From positions 54,577,074 through 54,641,073 of the forward strand of contig NC_087063.1 in NCBI RefSeq assembly GCF_963678635.1: a stretch of 64,000 nt of DNA. Direction: 5' to 3'. The number at the start of each line of letters is the position of its first letter. The first letter of the stretch is position 1. Positions 1 through 10,867 of the stretch are shown here, one piece after another. Position numbers and translations under genes: made by a program. The DNA is from Symsagittifera roscoffensis (Eukaryota; Xenacoelomorpha; Acoela; Convolutidae). A model generated the notes under the pieces. That model was given only the letters and a program-made list of their open reading frames with translations, was not told where the DNA came from and did not search any database.

Positions 1-125
1 TCCCCATCCAGTTCCAGTCCGCTCGTTTCTCTCACTTCCCTGAGTTTCTTTATCATCAAATTTTCGGTGTGGGTAAGTCCTACCCCCACTCCCGGACAAA
101 AATACTTATCGACGTCCCCTCCGAT
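1..125 (-). pseudogene. Element A ORF4 start (macro-like domain protein), partial and frameshifted
   Basis: The minus strand here encodes a stretch with GVGVGLTHTENL and IKKLR, nearly the same as the start of ORF4 of the intact element (60,420-60,510). A one-base deletion near 84 (CGGGAG here against CGGGGAG in the other copy) throws the frame and ends the upstream frame in TAG. The rest of the macro-like region lies outside the window. It is a truncated piece, recognised only by comparison with the second copy. Confidence 0.7.
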
Positions 126-960
126 GGTGGTGGGTCTAAATTATCTGGTGGAATCTTGAGCGGCCTGTCTGTTGCTGTCCAGCCGAAGAGGGGATCCTCC
201 GTTTTCATGTGCTTTCCCGCTGATACGTCAACTTGTTGGATGCTTTGTCCTTCGCCGCTTCCGTTCTTGACATCGCGCACCCATTCTAATATCCTCAAGT
301 TCGTATTCTCCCTCCTCTCTATCTCGCTCTGTTCCAAATCTGTCTCTCGTTCTGGTGTCGAGTAGTCTTCCTGCGGGTAGTGTTCATTATCATTGATAAT
401 TTGCCATTCATCATCGGCTGCCAGTTTGCCCAGAATTAGTAGCTCTTCGCTTAGTTCATCGGGCTGTATCTTATCAATCAAGAAATCATCTCCGTACCTG
501 TTGTACCTCATGCCTGTTCGTTTGCGATTGCCACTCCTAGTCCCCGCTGGTATTGGTAAGTCTGGTTCTGACCACTTCGGCACCTCATCCTGCTCCGGAT
601 CGTTCCAGTCTTCTTCCACAAAGGATTCCGCCTCAGAGTCCGCTTCTATCTTTTCATTGTCATCCAAACTCAAGTTTTCGTTGCCATAATTTTTCTCTCT
701 GGTGCCTTTTTCGTTCAATTCAGTTTTTCATAATGTGCTGCTCGCCACGTACTCAAGCGGTAGAACCGTCCTTGTTGGTGTACTTCCGTTATCATGATTG
801 GTCCTCTCCATTTTTTAAGTAGTTTCTTTGTCCCTTTGGGCGGTATGACATTCTAGAAGACCCATGCGTACTGGCCCACTTCATATGGCTTCGCCTGTAA
901 TATCTTTTCATCATTTTTCTTGCGCTGTCTCATTTGTGCTTGCGCAGTGTTCCTCCTGCG
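80..960 (-). pseudogene. Element A ORF3 C-terminal region after integrase
   Basis: The minus frame at 80-718 aligns with the acidic tail of element B ORF3 (shared NEKGTREKN, YGDDF, LEW and similar blocks). The stretch 720-960 still encodes, with breaks, the GPY/F-like block (KKWRGP, tail HYEN) that follows Ty3/Gypsy integrase cores. Importantly, this frame reads through the point where element B has the TAG ending ORF3. The aligned codon here is AGC (Ser), followed by a segment with the same spacing up to IFVR at the start of ORF4. So integrase and the macro-like protein were one frame in this copy before the single-base deletion. Confidence 0.75.
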
Positions 961-998
961 GAGCTTATTTAGTTCATGCTGTCTCCTGATCGCTTCTT

Positions 999-1736
999 TC
1001 ACGTAAGCTTGAGGCGACGTCTTTTCCCTTCGTAATCCGGGTAAAAGAATGTCAGGGGCATTTCTCTCTCCCTGCCCTTCAACATCATGAAAGGACTGAT
1101 GCCCGTTGTTGAGTGTTGCGTACTGTTGTTTGCCCCTACGACTTGCAGCAGATATTTATCCCACTCCGTCATGTATCTTGAGCAGTATACCCTCAACATG
1201 TTCACCATCGTTCTATTCTGTCTCTCTTCCAGTCAGTTGGTCTGAGGATGGTAGGTTGTCGAGTGTGCTTGAGCAATGTGACAACCATATCGTGACATCC
1301 AATGCGTTATCAGCTGGTCACAAGTCTCCTCTGCTGAGGCTGTCTGACACGGGACCGCTTCTGCCAACTTTGTGAAGTGATCTATTATGACCAGTATCTG
1401 GTTATATCCCGACTCCGTCATGCATATTTTTTGATGGTCTATCTGCACCACCTCGTTAAACTCCGAGCTTTCAACGGACTTGATTGGGATCTTCATCTTC
1501 CTTGGGTCTCTTACTTGCAGGCATGCCAGGCATGCATTCACCCATCTCTTGCAAGCTTTCCTTAATCCTAGCCAATCAAACCTGTGAAGTATTTTTTGTT
1601 GCACTTTGTCTATCCCCTGGTGCCCCATCTGATCGTGCGATCTGAATAACACCTCCGTCTGATACAATTGTGGTAATATGATGAGGTTGTGCTTGTGTAA
1701 TATCTTCTCCTCATCTTTTCTCTTGCACGCTACCAC
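999..1736 (-). pseudogene. Element A integrase core, inactivated
   Basis: The zinc-binding HHCC region (RSHDQMGHQG, then CLACLQV) and the first catalytic aspartate (QIDHQK) are readable on the minus strand. Compared with element B the segment carrying the second aspartate (SDNGTAF) is missing: RYGCH runs straight into AQAHSTTYHPQTN. The next codon is TGA, after which ELE.RQNRT-like residues and the 999-1208 frame continue the domain. With one of the DDE residues deleted and a stop inside the domain, no active integrase can come from this copy. Confidence 0.85.
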
Positions 1737-1865
1737 CCCATCAGCTGTGTGATAGAGTAAATCTTTTTTTTTCTTTGTAGAACTGGCTCAAGACCTTGTA
1801 GCTGTCTTCTTTGAGTTCCCCTTTCTCCTTGGACCCCGGCTGGATCCATTTGGAGAGGTTACTTG

Positions 1866-2330
1866 TCATCTCGCTTTGACATGTTCCTTTAGTGCCATGA
1901 TCTGTCCATTCATTTCCCCAGGGTTGTGGATGTCATCATTCAGCTTTACGCATATCATCCTCTTCACGATCTTCAGATCATCTTCTGGCACCAGATTTGT
2001 TCTGACATTTGAGTTGCATGATAGTTCCCTGAATGGTTTCCTCGATACCGCAATTTTCTCAAGTTCTTCACCTCCTTGTACTTCTTGTTCCTCCGAGTTG
2101 TACGTTCCTGAGGAGGGATCTGTTTGAAGCTCCCTGTCGCGGTGTCTCATCTTCTCCTCTGCCAGTATCTTGCATATACTACCCTGATCATCGCTGCTCT
2201 TTTCCGAATCTTCATCCCATTCTTCTTCCTCCGTGGACGTGGACCACTCCCCAGACTCTTGACCTAGTCCCAGGCGTTCAGCTTCTTTCTTAAACACCAA
2301 TTTTTTCTTCCTAATCTGAGTCCGCTCAGT
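1866..2330 (-). pseudogene. Element A ORF3 N-terminal linker before integrase
   Basis: This minus-strand frame (144 codons plus upstream extension) is acidic and matches the N-terminal part of element B ORF3 (AVSRK, REL, VR.NL, ICVKLND, NGQIMALKEHVKAR against the B counterpart). It lies in the -1 frame relative to the upstream RNase H frame and overlaps it by about 60 bases, the arrangement also seen in element B. It ends near 1,866; integrase begins again about 130 bases further on in another register, so there is at least one further frameshift. Confidence 0.7.
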
Positions 2331-3342
2331 ATGTTTCCCGGGAATTTGTCAACCAGTGACCGCACGCCTTCTTTGCCATCAGTAACGCTTCCTCTTAGAG
2401 AGTCTGCGTTGCCAACTGTTTCACTCCTTCGCAGTATCGTGACTTCCGGTTCCTCCCTACCCTTTCCTACGTTCACGGGTTTATCATCTGCCAGTTTCTC
2501 AAGTAATCTCCACAAGTCTTCATCTACCTGAGTATCTCCCGTTTCCACCTGATTGAGATCATAGCCTTTTGCCAAGAGCGTCTCTCTCACAATTTTTGAC
2601 TTGAGCATAATCTCTATCGGCATCCCTCGGTTCTTCTTCAATATTGTTTTCTTTTGAGTCTCTTCTGGTAATTCGGGATGATCTTCTATCGGTTTGCCTG
2701 ACTTGTCTAGCCATCTCGTGAGTGGAAGACTGTCACACGTTTCTTTGTCAATGAAGGAGAAGCCATCTTTAATCTCGGGCCTGTCCGCCTCCCTCTGTTC
2801 CTGTCTCTCGTAGAATTCCGTCTTCTTACTCAAGCTATCGGCATTCTGATGCTTGCCCCTTGTTCTATGCTCATTTATCATGTTGTACCCATCCAAGCGA
2901 ACTATCCATCTCCCAAGTAGCTCTGGTCAATCGAGTACGTCTTCAGCCAGCTGAGTGCCCTGTTGTCGACCCGCAGCCTAAATGGCTCACTGCCTAAGTA
3001 TGCTCTGTATTTCTCGACAAAAGTAACCACCGCGAACATCTCTGCTTTCGGCGTCCCGTACTTCATTTCTGTATCACTCAAGACTTTGCTCCCGTACGCT
3101 ATTTGTCTTAAGACAGTCTTCCCGTTCCATTCTTGTTCTTGATGGAGAATTCCAGAAATCGTGACTACCGACGCGTCCGTATTCAACACGTACTTACCTT
3201 TTTCCGTTGGCATCCCTAACACCGGTGCCTTGCACAACTCTTTCTTTATTCTCTGGAATGATTCCTCTGCTCCGTTGTTCCATGTGAACTTTTTGCCTTT
3301 GTGTCTCATTAATTGTTGCATTTGGGTATACCTTGTCCGCAT
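2264..3342 (-). pseudogene. Element A RNase H and connecting region
   Basis: The 2902-3342 frame holds a Ty3-type RNase H: NTDAS (catalytic Asp), AYGSKVLSDTE with the Glu, and VDNRALSWLKTY at the end, 146 codons. After a break the frame 2264-2896 continues with NADSLSKKTEFYER and a region containing LPLTRWLDKSGKPI, homologous to the end of element B ORF2. Part of this region (2,328-2,744) was copied into the RT domain of the same element. A frameshift separates the two halves. Confidence 0.8.
2300..2306 (-). promoter_or_regulatory. Candidate -1 ribosomal frameshift heptamer A AAA AAT
   Basis: On the minus strand the RNase H frame reads aga aaa aat tgg across this point, giving A AAA AAT in zero frame, the canonical X XXY YYZ pattern of retroviral -1 slippage. 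It sits inside the overlap where the ORF2 frame is still open and the ORF3 frame (-1) is already open. A slip here would join RNase H to the integrase polyprotein. The same place in element B reads aga aaa ctg. Function is inferred from position and sequence only. Confidence 0.55.
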
Positions 3343-3781
3343 AGCCCTTGATGAATTCCCTGTAGTAGTTCGCGAAATCCAGGAAGCTCATCAACTGGTG
3401 TTCCATTTTTGGCGATTTCCAAGTTAGAACTGCTTCCACACCATCCGGATCCAGTCTGATGCCGTGCCTGTCCACCATTATGCCCAAGTATTTTATCGAA
3501 TCCTTGAGTATCTCGCATTTTGACGGTTTACACTTTAGCCCCGACCTCTTCATACATGCAAACACCTCGTCTAGTCGCTCGATGTGGTCTTCTAGTGTGG
3601 GCGTCGCTATTACCACGTCATCCACATAGCACATTACCAGATTGTCGTACATCTTTGTCACAACTATCAGCGCATGTGCCATCAACCGTTGAAATGTGGC
3701 TGTGGCGCTGCAAAGGCCAAACGGCATCCGTTTCCATTGAAACAGCCCCAACTCGCAAGCGAACCCTGTCTTGTCCGCTCA
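3194..3781 (-). pseudogene. Element A reverse transcriptase, palm/thumb half
   Basis: The minus frame has LFQWKRMPFGLC.ATATF, then the catalytic CYVDDVVIATPT box (YVDD), LKCKPSKCEIL and YLGIMVDRHG, all typical of Ty3/Gypsy reverse transcriptase. The fingers and motif A that should come before LFQWKR are absent; a 0.39-kb foreign segment (3,782-4,172) is there instead. The frame shifts again after ANYYREFIKGYADKVYP, before RNase H. Confidence 0.85.
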
Positions 3782-4172
3782 AGTATGTTGTCAGGGATTT
3801 TGTCAACCAGTGACCTCTTAGAGAGTCTGCGTTGCCAACTGTTTCACTCCTTCGCAGTATCGTGACTTCCGGTTCCTCCCTACCCTTTCCTACGTTCACG
3901 GGTTTATCATCTGCCAGTTTCTCAAGTAATCTCCACAAGTCTTCATCTACCTGAGTATCTCCCGTTTCCACCTGGTTGAGATCATAGCCTTTTGCCTTGA
4001 GCGTCTCTCTCACAATTTTTGACTTGAGCATAATCTCTATCGGCATCCCTCGGTTCTTCTTCAAGAATGTTTTCTTTTGAGGCTCTTCTGGTAATTCGGG
4101 ATGATCTTCTATCGGTTTGCCTGACTTGTCTAGCCATCTCGTGAGTGGAAGACTGTCATACGTTTCTTTGTC
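3782..4172 (-). repeat. Internal duplicate of 2,328-2,744 inserted in the RT domain
   Basis: This stretch is nearly identical to 2,328-2,744 in the same orientation, apart from a missing block of about 30 bases. It encodes the LPLTRWLDKSGKPIEDHPEL...NADSLRG segment that belongs after RNase H. It replaces the part of reverse transcriptase between AYPI and ACELG, including motif A with its aspartate. Both breakpoints show short shared sequence (GTCCGCTCA at one side, TTTCTTTGTC at the other). This looks like template switching during reverse transcription or gene conversion. Confidence 0.85.
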
Positions 4173-5020
4173 CATCCTAAGTATGGGATAGGCATCCTTC
4201 ACCGTGACGGAGTTCAGATACCGAAAGTCACAGCAAAACCTCAATTGGTCGCCTTGTTGGCTATCAGTACTCCACACGCCCACGGTGACTTGGATGTTTC
4301 TATCATATCATACTCTAGTAATATCTCTATTTCTTTCCTACATGCCTCTGATTTGTGGGGGGTCAAGCGCCTCGCCCCCTCTCTGTGTGGTACCGCATTC
4401 TCTTCAAGCTCTATTTCAAGCTCAACAAAATTACAGCACCCGATGTCTGCCTTATGTCTCGAAAAAACTTCCTTGTTCCGCTTTATTACGTCCTTGATGG
4501 CTTCGATCTGTGCGTCCGTCAACTTGCCCCTTAAATGTTCGATCTCCGGCAGGACCGGTTTATCACTCTGCATTTCATCTAGTGTGGGCCGTTCCGGAAA
4601 ATTCGAACAACTCGATAGCCCATCGTCTGTCTCTGACTTAAGTGATTTCACAAGACCTGATGAACCTTTTGTTTTCTTCAATCGTCTCAAGATACAAATT
4701 TTATCCCTATGATTGGAACAATCAACAACTTCATTTTGTTTTGAATTTTCAGTCATTTCATATCGAGTTTTAACGGGTAAAGCATATCCCAGTTTCCTCG
4801 CCCTTTGTATCGTGATGGGTATATCAAGAGTATTCAGCAAGACACTGACGCAGAGGCCGCTCTTGGTTATCGAGAAGGATCTTCCTAAAACAGCAGCACT
4901 TTGACTATTAGGATTCGGGACTTTGCATACTTGCATGTTGTCACTTAGTTCATTGTAATTTTTCATTCGCAAGCTGACTATTGCAGCTTCGTTCGCCTTT
5001 AGCCTCACCCTCCTACTCAA
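4173..5020 (-). pseudogene. Element A reverse transcriptase N-terminal half and linker
   Basis: The minus frame carries the protease-RT linker (VLGRSFSITKSGLCVSVLLN), the SCSNFPERPT stretch, and the RT entry region HKADIGCCNFVELEIEL, VPHREGARRLTPHKSEACR and SKSPWACGV. After ACGVLIA a frameshift occurs and RFCCDFRYLNSVTVKDAYPI continues in another frame, where the inserted duplicate begins. Homologous to element B ORF2 residues of about 850-1,110. Confidence 0.85.
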
Positions 5021-5058
5021 GAATACCGGTGCTTTATTTTCATTCGCTATTATTAAAT

Positions 5059-5979
5059 TTACCGGTTTAATTGCGTACCTCCTATCCGGGTTCCTTTTCC
5101 TGACATCGCATTGCTTAAATCAATTGTTACGTCAAAGTTCCTGATGAAGTCCCTGCCTAAAATGAACTGGTCAGACTCATCTAAGTTTTCTACCACAAGA
5201 AAACTCACCCACAGATTGCGTTCCCCCAGATTTAGGGCTATTATTGGTGTTCTGCCTAGCACCCGCAGCGCCCCTTTGTTAGCAGCTGACAACCGTATTC
5301 TCGAGTCTATCAAGTCATCTTTGTTGAAGCCCAATCGCTCCCAAGTTTCGATTGGTATTACACTCAAGACCGCTCCAGTATCGATTAACCCACGCAACTG
5401 AGTCTTCTTGCCACGTATGTCAAGCACATGTGCTGATACGTCTGCCTCTGTCCCGATGTGCATTGCATCTTCCTCCAGCATGGCACAGTGTCCAATCGAT
5501 CTCCCCTTTAGTTCTTCTTTGCCCACGTAGATCTGTCCCACTAGATCTTCATCACATGTTATCATTGTTTTCGTGTAGATGTTTATCCCATCTATATTCA
5601 ACATCACCTCATGCGGACCATAAGCTTCTGTGTATCTGTTGTTCACACGGACCGACTTGCTTCCAACTCTCGTGAGTAGCGCCCTCAAGGCTCTAGATGT
5701 CGTCTGTGGGCTTATCGCACTCAAATAATCTGCGTATACGTCAATGTGCATTATTGTCTGGTCGCTGGGTTCACTTAAGTTCCTTGTCACCTCATGGCCA
5801 CCTACAGTGATTATCGACATTATTCTGGCTCTGATTTTTGTTGTGCCACATGGCTTTCTCGTCACCATTTTCAGAGTGTTGCAATTTCCACTCTTTGTCG
5901 ACCCTGCTACAGCTTCTGGCACTGGCACCGAGCAACTTAACGTCTCATTCATTCTCTGTCTGTCGATCTCTTGCTTCAA
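5059..5979 (-). pseudogene. Element A aspartic protease region
   Basis: A 306-codon minus-strand frame. It contains LRGLIDTGAVLSVIPIETWERLGF, the retropepsin active-site motif DTGA with the usual hydrophobic surround, and further on QFILGRDFIRNFDVTIDL, the ILGRDF block of Ty3/Gypsy proteases. The upstream part (HEVTRNLSEPSDQTIMHIDVYADYL) is the long spacer between nucleocapsid and protease that element B also has. The frame is open but cut off from capsid and RT on both sides by frameshifts. Confidence 0.85.
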
Positions 5980-6112
5980 CCGTTGCTCTATTTCTTCGTT
6001 GCTAGGTCCTGTTTCACCTTGTTAATCGCCTCTGACGCCGCTTTCTCATAATTTATCTCTAGGGCGTTCCTGGCCGTGGCCTCTATCGCATTGTTAACCT
6101 GCGTTACAGCCT

Positions 6113-7395
6113 TCACTGTCTTCGTTGGCAGTTCCGTACTCGGTGCTCTAAGTTTTTTGTTTCAAACTCATTTTGTCTATTTCTCTGATTCTGCACCGCC
6201 GCTAATGCCAATTTATGTTTGGGGTGACTCTGGTTCTTGAATGCCTCCCAAAACAAAGGACAGTCCATCCTGAAGTGCCCCTCCTGATTGCAGAAGAAGC
6301 ATCTTGCACCTGTTTTGATGATTAAGCCACTATAGTACTCGTGTTCTTCCATCTGGCTCATATCCTCCTCATCTGGTGCGTATCCCAGACTCTTCATGCC
6401 CTGCTTGTATGTTGTGCAATCCGCCACGTGATGATCAGCTGACCCGCAGTTCGCGCATGATCGACGTTTGTCCATGTCATCTCTAGGCATGTACCATGAC
6501 GATCTTTGTGGTTGGTTCCCCCTTGCATATTCCTGTTATCTGAATATGAGTATTTCTTGGGTTTCATTAGCATGTACTCTCTTGATTTCTGTTTCATCTC
6601 TTCTGGAGTCGGTGCACTATCTTTCGACAATGTATGGTATGTTGCTAACATTGTTCTCAAGTCGTCACTTTTTAACCCATCAATGAACTTTGAGGCGATG
6701 CTAACGTTTCTTCTGTTTGTCGACTCTTCAGGGTCACTCATTCGTCTCAAGCTCTCAAGATCATCAAGGAACCTATCTATCAATTCATCGTCCCTTAGCC
6801 TTCTTTTTTCAAATCGCATCATCCCTTGATGACCCCTCATGCCTGACCCGAATCGATTCAACAATATCTCGAAGATTTTATCCGCAGTGTCGCGTTCCTC
6901 TTCCTTCTTCGCAACCACGCATTTCAACGCCGTGCCTTCTAAGTTGCTGAGTATCGCTGTGCATGCTTGCCTCTCATCGTTCAAGTTGTCTTGTTCCAAG
7001 TGCAATCTCATTACTTCTACCCAAGTATCAATGCATCCATCTGAATCATCCTTGAATTCTTTCGGTTTCCTGGATTTGTTACTTCCTCTCTCACTCCAGC
7101 CGGTGTTCCTCGTGGCGAAGGCTTCTAGTCTCCTGTTCATCCTTTCCCAGGTGCTTGCCCACGTCGTGACATCCGGTCCCACGTTATTGTGAGTCGTGGA
7201 ATCCCCTGGACCACTCGTCCTATTTGCTGTTCCCTTTTTCATAATCGCTTTGCCCCCCCCCCGGTGCTGTACTCGCGGCATCCCGGGGTAATGGTAATGG
7301 TGTTGATTGCCGTTTGTTCCGTTGTGGTTCCACGAAGTCAACTCTGTTGCCTTGCGTTCGTTCCGCTGCCGGCCTGTCCTGTGACGTAGAGTTTC
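6113..7395 (-). pseudogene. Element A capsid and nucleocapsid (Gag part of ORF2)
   Basis: The minus frame 6394-7341 holds the retrotransposon Gag core: CIDTWVEVMRLHLEQDNL, ILLNRFGSG, MMRFEKRRLRDDELIDRFLDDLE and SKFIDGLK, matching element B. After a frameshift near 6,490 the second frame (6113-6490) carries two CCHC knuckles, CANCGSADHHVADC and CFFCNQEGHFRMDC. Between 6,113 and 5,979 the frame breaks again. No ATG opens the capsid frame until an internal Met; it is open from about 7,395, right after the ORF1 stop. That fits expression linked to ORF1 rather than independent initiation. Confidence 0.8.
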
Positions 7396-7411
7396 TCAAG
7401 ATGGCGTATAG

Positions 7412-8338
7412 TTATGCCTGTATTGCACATGAACTCTCAGCCTGGTCCCTACTCATTGTGTCCAATCTCATTTCCAGACTCCCCAACTGGCTGTTCACTG
7501 TGTCATACCGTTGCTTCATCTCTCGCATGTCCTTTTTGATGTTCTTGCCTCGCTCTCCATCAGTGGCATCTACCTTGTCTGACATCTGCTGAAGCTTTTC
7601 CTCTGTCGCTTTCGCCAGATTGAAATAGTTGTCCAGGTATTCATGTTTGTTGTATCTTAATTCTTTCATTAACACCTCTCTATCCTCCTCGCTGTGCTTT
7701 AGTCTCTTGTCGATCTGATCTAGCTTCGCCATCAGATCGCCCAGCTCAAAAGAAGTTGTTGTTTCATGGTCAGCTGTTGCCCTGTCGTTGGCGGCTGTTC
7801 CCGGTTTAACCTGGTCTTCGTCTTGGTTGGACTCTGTCGTTTTCGTGGAAACTGTTCCAAATGTTTTGCCTTTCTCGGCTTTCGGTTCCTCCGCCACTAT
7901 GTCTCTTGATTTCATCCCGACCATCATTGCCAACTTCTCAGTAAATGACGTTCTTTTTACTTGAGACTCGTCCTTTACCATTTCTGGCGTGTTGCCCGTT
8001 GTGTCCTCCACAGTGTCTATCGGCGAGAACTCCATCGACTTTTGATTTGGTTCCTCTGAATTCGGCATCGGTGTTGACTCCGTCGTCTTGTTCTCCACCT
8101 CATCCACACTCTGGTCTGGTGTTTCTAGGTCAATCTCGTTGGCGGGTTCTGCTTGTTTCCCTTCCTCGCCGTCTTTTGTTTTGTTCTCTCTATTACTCCT
8201 CGTGTTGACCATGCTAACTGAAAAGTTCTTCTTTGTTACTCTTGGACCAACCGATGTCATTTTACGTAGCGACGAGTTATATTTTGTCTTTGATTCTGTA
8301 GATATTTTTTCAGCCACCGGTACCCTGCTCCGTCTCAT
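7412..8338 (-). pseudogene. Element A ORF1 (coiled-coil Gag-like protein)
   Basis: A 308-codon minus-strand frame from ATG. It is rich in E, K, T, S and has a heptad-like C-terminal third (LDQIDKRLKHSEEDREVLMK and on through LGSLEMRLDTM). An internal MVNTRSN lines up with MVETRSQ in element B ORF1, so translation may begin there in both. It is shorter than the 475-residue B protein. There is no capsid or zinc-finger motif; those are in the next frame, +1 relative to this one as in B. The frame itself is open, but everything downstream is broken. Confidence 0.65.
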
Positions 8339-8639
8339 GATTTTTATTTACAATTGATTCTATATACAATATTGGTATTTACAAAATCCTATTCTAAGAA
8401 TAAAAATTTTTTTTTCGATAATGAAAAGAATAAATATTTTCTGTTCCTTATAAGATTTTATTAAAATTTTACTAATTCGTGATGCTAACAGTATCGCGTT
8501 CCGACTAGTCCTATTGCTTTTGATTCAGTTATTTTGACCTGTCCTAAGACCCTTTAGTACCGTCACCCCCACGTCTCTCGTGCTCTCCGAAGCTTTCTCT
8601 CTACTGTCCCAACAGTATTCGGTGCTGTCCCAGTACTCC

Positions 8640-9290
8640 TTGTTAGTGTCCCAAGACCACTGTCCCGAGACCCTTGCCCTGAGACTAGTGTCCTAAGACT
8701 GCTGCCCAAGACTACCGTCCCAAGACTACTGTCCCAAGACTAGTGTCCCAAGACTAGTGTCCCAAGACTACTGTCCCAAGACTACTGTCCCAAGACTAGT
8801 GTCCCAAGACTAGTGTCCCAAGACTACTGTCCCAAGACTAGTGTGCCAAGACTACTGTCCCAAGACTACTGTCCCAAGACCCTTGCCCGAAGACTACTGT
8901 CCCAAGACTACTGTCCCAAGACTGCTGTCCCAAGACTACTGTCCCAAGACTACTGTCCCAAGACTACTGTCCCAAGACTACTGTCCCAAGACTACTGTCC
9001 CAAGACTACTGTCCCAAGACTACTGTCCCAAGACTACTGTCCCAAGACCACTCTCCCAAGACCACTGTCCCAAGACCACTGTCCCAAGACCACTGTCCCA
9101 AGATCAGTGTCCCAAGACTGTATTGTCCCAAGACCGTACCAAGACTGCTCTGGCCCAAGACTGTCCCAAGACTGCACCGTCCCAAGACTGTCCCAAGACT
9201 GCACTGTCCCAAGACTGTCCCAAGACTGCACTGCTCCAAGACCGTCCCCAGACTGCAATGTCCCAAGACTTCTTCGGTACTGTCCCAAGA
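8640..9290. repeat. 14-bp minisatellite, consensus CTGTCCCAAGACTA
   Basis: About 45 head-to-tail copies of a 14-base unit, most regular between 8,700 and 9,060, with variants (ACTAGTGTCCCAAG, ACCACTGTCCCAAG) and a looser edge after 9,110. Because 14 is not a multiple of 3 the array is open in several frames and produces long artificial SQDYCPKTTVPRLL-type proteins. No flanking cas genes and no unique spacers are present. Confidence 0.95.
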
Positions 9291-10202
9291 CTTGTCACCA
9301 AGTGTCTGGATAGTAGGATTTCTTCCTCTTCGTTGTAGGGACTCTTCAACCACTGTACCGTGTACCACCGCTTGAGCTCTAGTAAAAATTCTCCCAAAAA
9401 CCCTATCTTAATGGCCAAAATCTTCAAATACTGACCCTCCTGTATTTATCTCGCTTTCGTTCTCTCAGGCAATTTGAAACCCCAACTTCTTCGCAGGTAT
9501 CTTGTGATCACCTGTTCGTTCAAATACCAATAACAAAATTTCACCAAAACGTAAAAAGTTAAACAGGAAAAATTATAAAAACAGAGAGATGAACCCACCT
9601 AAAATTCGAAGCTGACAGATGTCAACCTTTGTCCGAACAAAACGTCTGGTACCCGATTGCCACGCGTTTTTCTCCCCCCTGCTAACGATCTTATGGGGTA
9701 TCACAAAAACTGTCTATGTCCGTTCCCCCCTACCGATCCGACCAGGGTACCTACCTTAATCCGATGCTAAATTTGGATATCCGCTCCTTATAACCGACGA
9801 GTGTAAGAATCTGATGTAACTAAATCGACGATGCCGATCAATTAGTTACTCTAATGTAACCCCCCTTTTTACACTTTACAACCACCAATCTTTAACCTAA
9901 CCAGCCCCCCTTCTAATCTCCCCCCTCTTTAGCCCCAGCCGAAAATTCCCATAAGCGCCGGGTGCTAAACCTCTCGAGAGAAAACCGTAGACCTGTTTCC
10001 AGGCCTGCTCCAGTAAAAACTTCCTCAAAACGACGGGGCTCCGCTTATCCAATTTTACTCTTATTTCCGATAATGTAATGTGGATTTTAATGTAATGTCG
10101 ATACCCGTTTGTCCAACTTGAGAACACCCTGTGCGTCCTCATCTTATTGTAGTGGTCCCGTGCTGGTTGTCCGCTTGACGTGCACTGCACTTGACACCAG
10201 CA

Positions 10203-10400
10203 CCACCTTCCCACTTGGCTGGTCACCTCTTCTAGTCAAGTCTCCTAGCGGTTCTTCTCAATCCTTGTGAACCACTTTCCCACTCGGCTGGTCACCTCTT
10301 CTAGTCAAGTCTCCTAGTGGTTCGGCTCAATCGTTGTGAACCACTTTCCCACTCGGCTGGTCACCTCTTCCAGTCAAGTCTCCCAGTTGTCCGGCTAAGT
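10203..10400. repeat. 69-bp tandem repeat, about 2.9 copies
   Basis: Units begin at 10,203, 10,272 and 10,341 with CCACTTTCCCACTCGGCTGG or a close variant and run through CACCTCTTCTAGTCAAGTC. The third copy decays after about 58 bases. It lies in the leader of element A, 0.47 kb from the primer-binding site. Confidence 0.9.
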
Positions 10401-10867
10401 TGCAAGCTATCTGAAAACCCTTAACAACGCCCCCCTTTTGGGCACCTTATTGAGGTTGCTGGATTAGATTGCTAGGTTGATCGAAACGATCGGTCTTATA
10501 AGACAGTATGGGTATACTATTTAATTAATATAAAAGTTTGATCCAACTAATCTGGTGTCAAAGTCACTGTCATTTTTGTTTTATGGTTTTTGTTCTTTTT
10601 TCTATACTTTTTTCTTGTTTTTGTTTCGCTTTTTGTCTTTTTACTCGTGTTTTTGTCCCCCTAGTTACCCCCCTCCTTACTCGGTTAGCTAAGCCTCGTT
10701 TGGAGACCGTACCAGGAAGTTTTCGCAATTTTTCCTAAAAAGCTATCACGGTACAACCGGAATGTTTACACGTTCCCGCTGAATCGTACCACCGGTACTC
10801 TAGAATGGGTATGTAGCCCGGAGCTGTGTCAAGTGGGTTCGACTCCGTAGTCATGATGTAGTAAAAA

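Larger units (their letters stand above)
8339..10867 (-). other. Element A 5' leader
   Basis: About 2.5 kb between the primer-binding-site candidate and the ORF1 ATG, with no gene. It holds the 14-bp minisatellite (8,640-9,290) and the 69-bp repeat (10,203-10,400). The stretches 8,340-8,640 and 9,290-10,200 show nothing recognisable apart from poly-pyrimidine runs. Confidence 0.5.

Noticed and set aside
8640-9290. CRISPR-like array
   Set aside because: No unique spacers, unit only 14 bases, eukaryotic retrotransposon context, no cas genes.
8813-9338. Long overlapping open frames over the minisatellite on both strands
   Set aside because: They arise because a 14-base unit without stops is open in several frames; the predicted proteins are pure repeat translation with no family signature.
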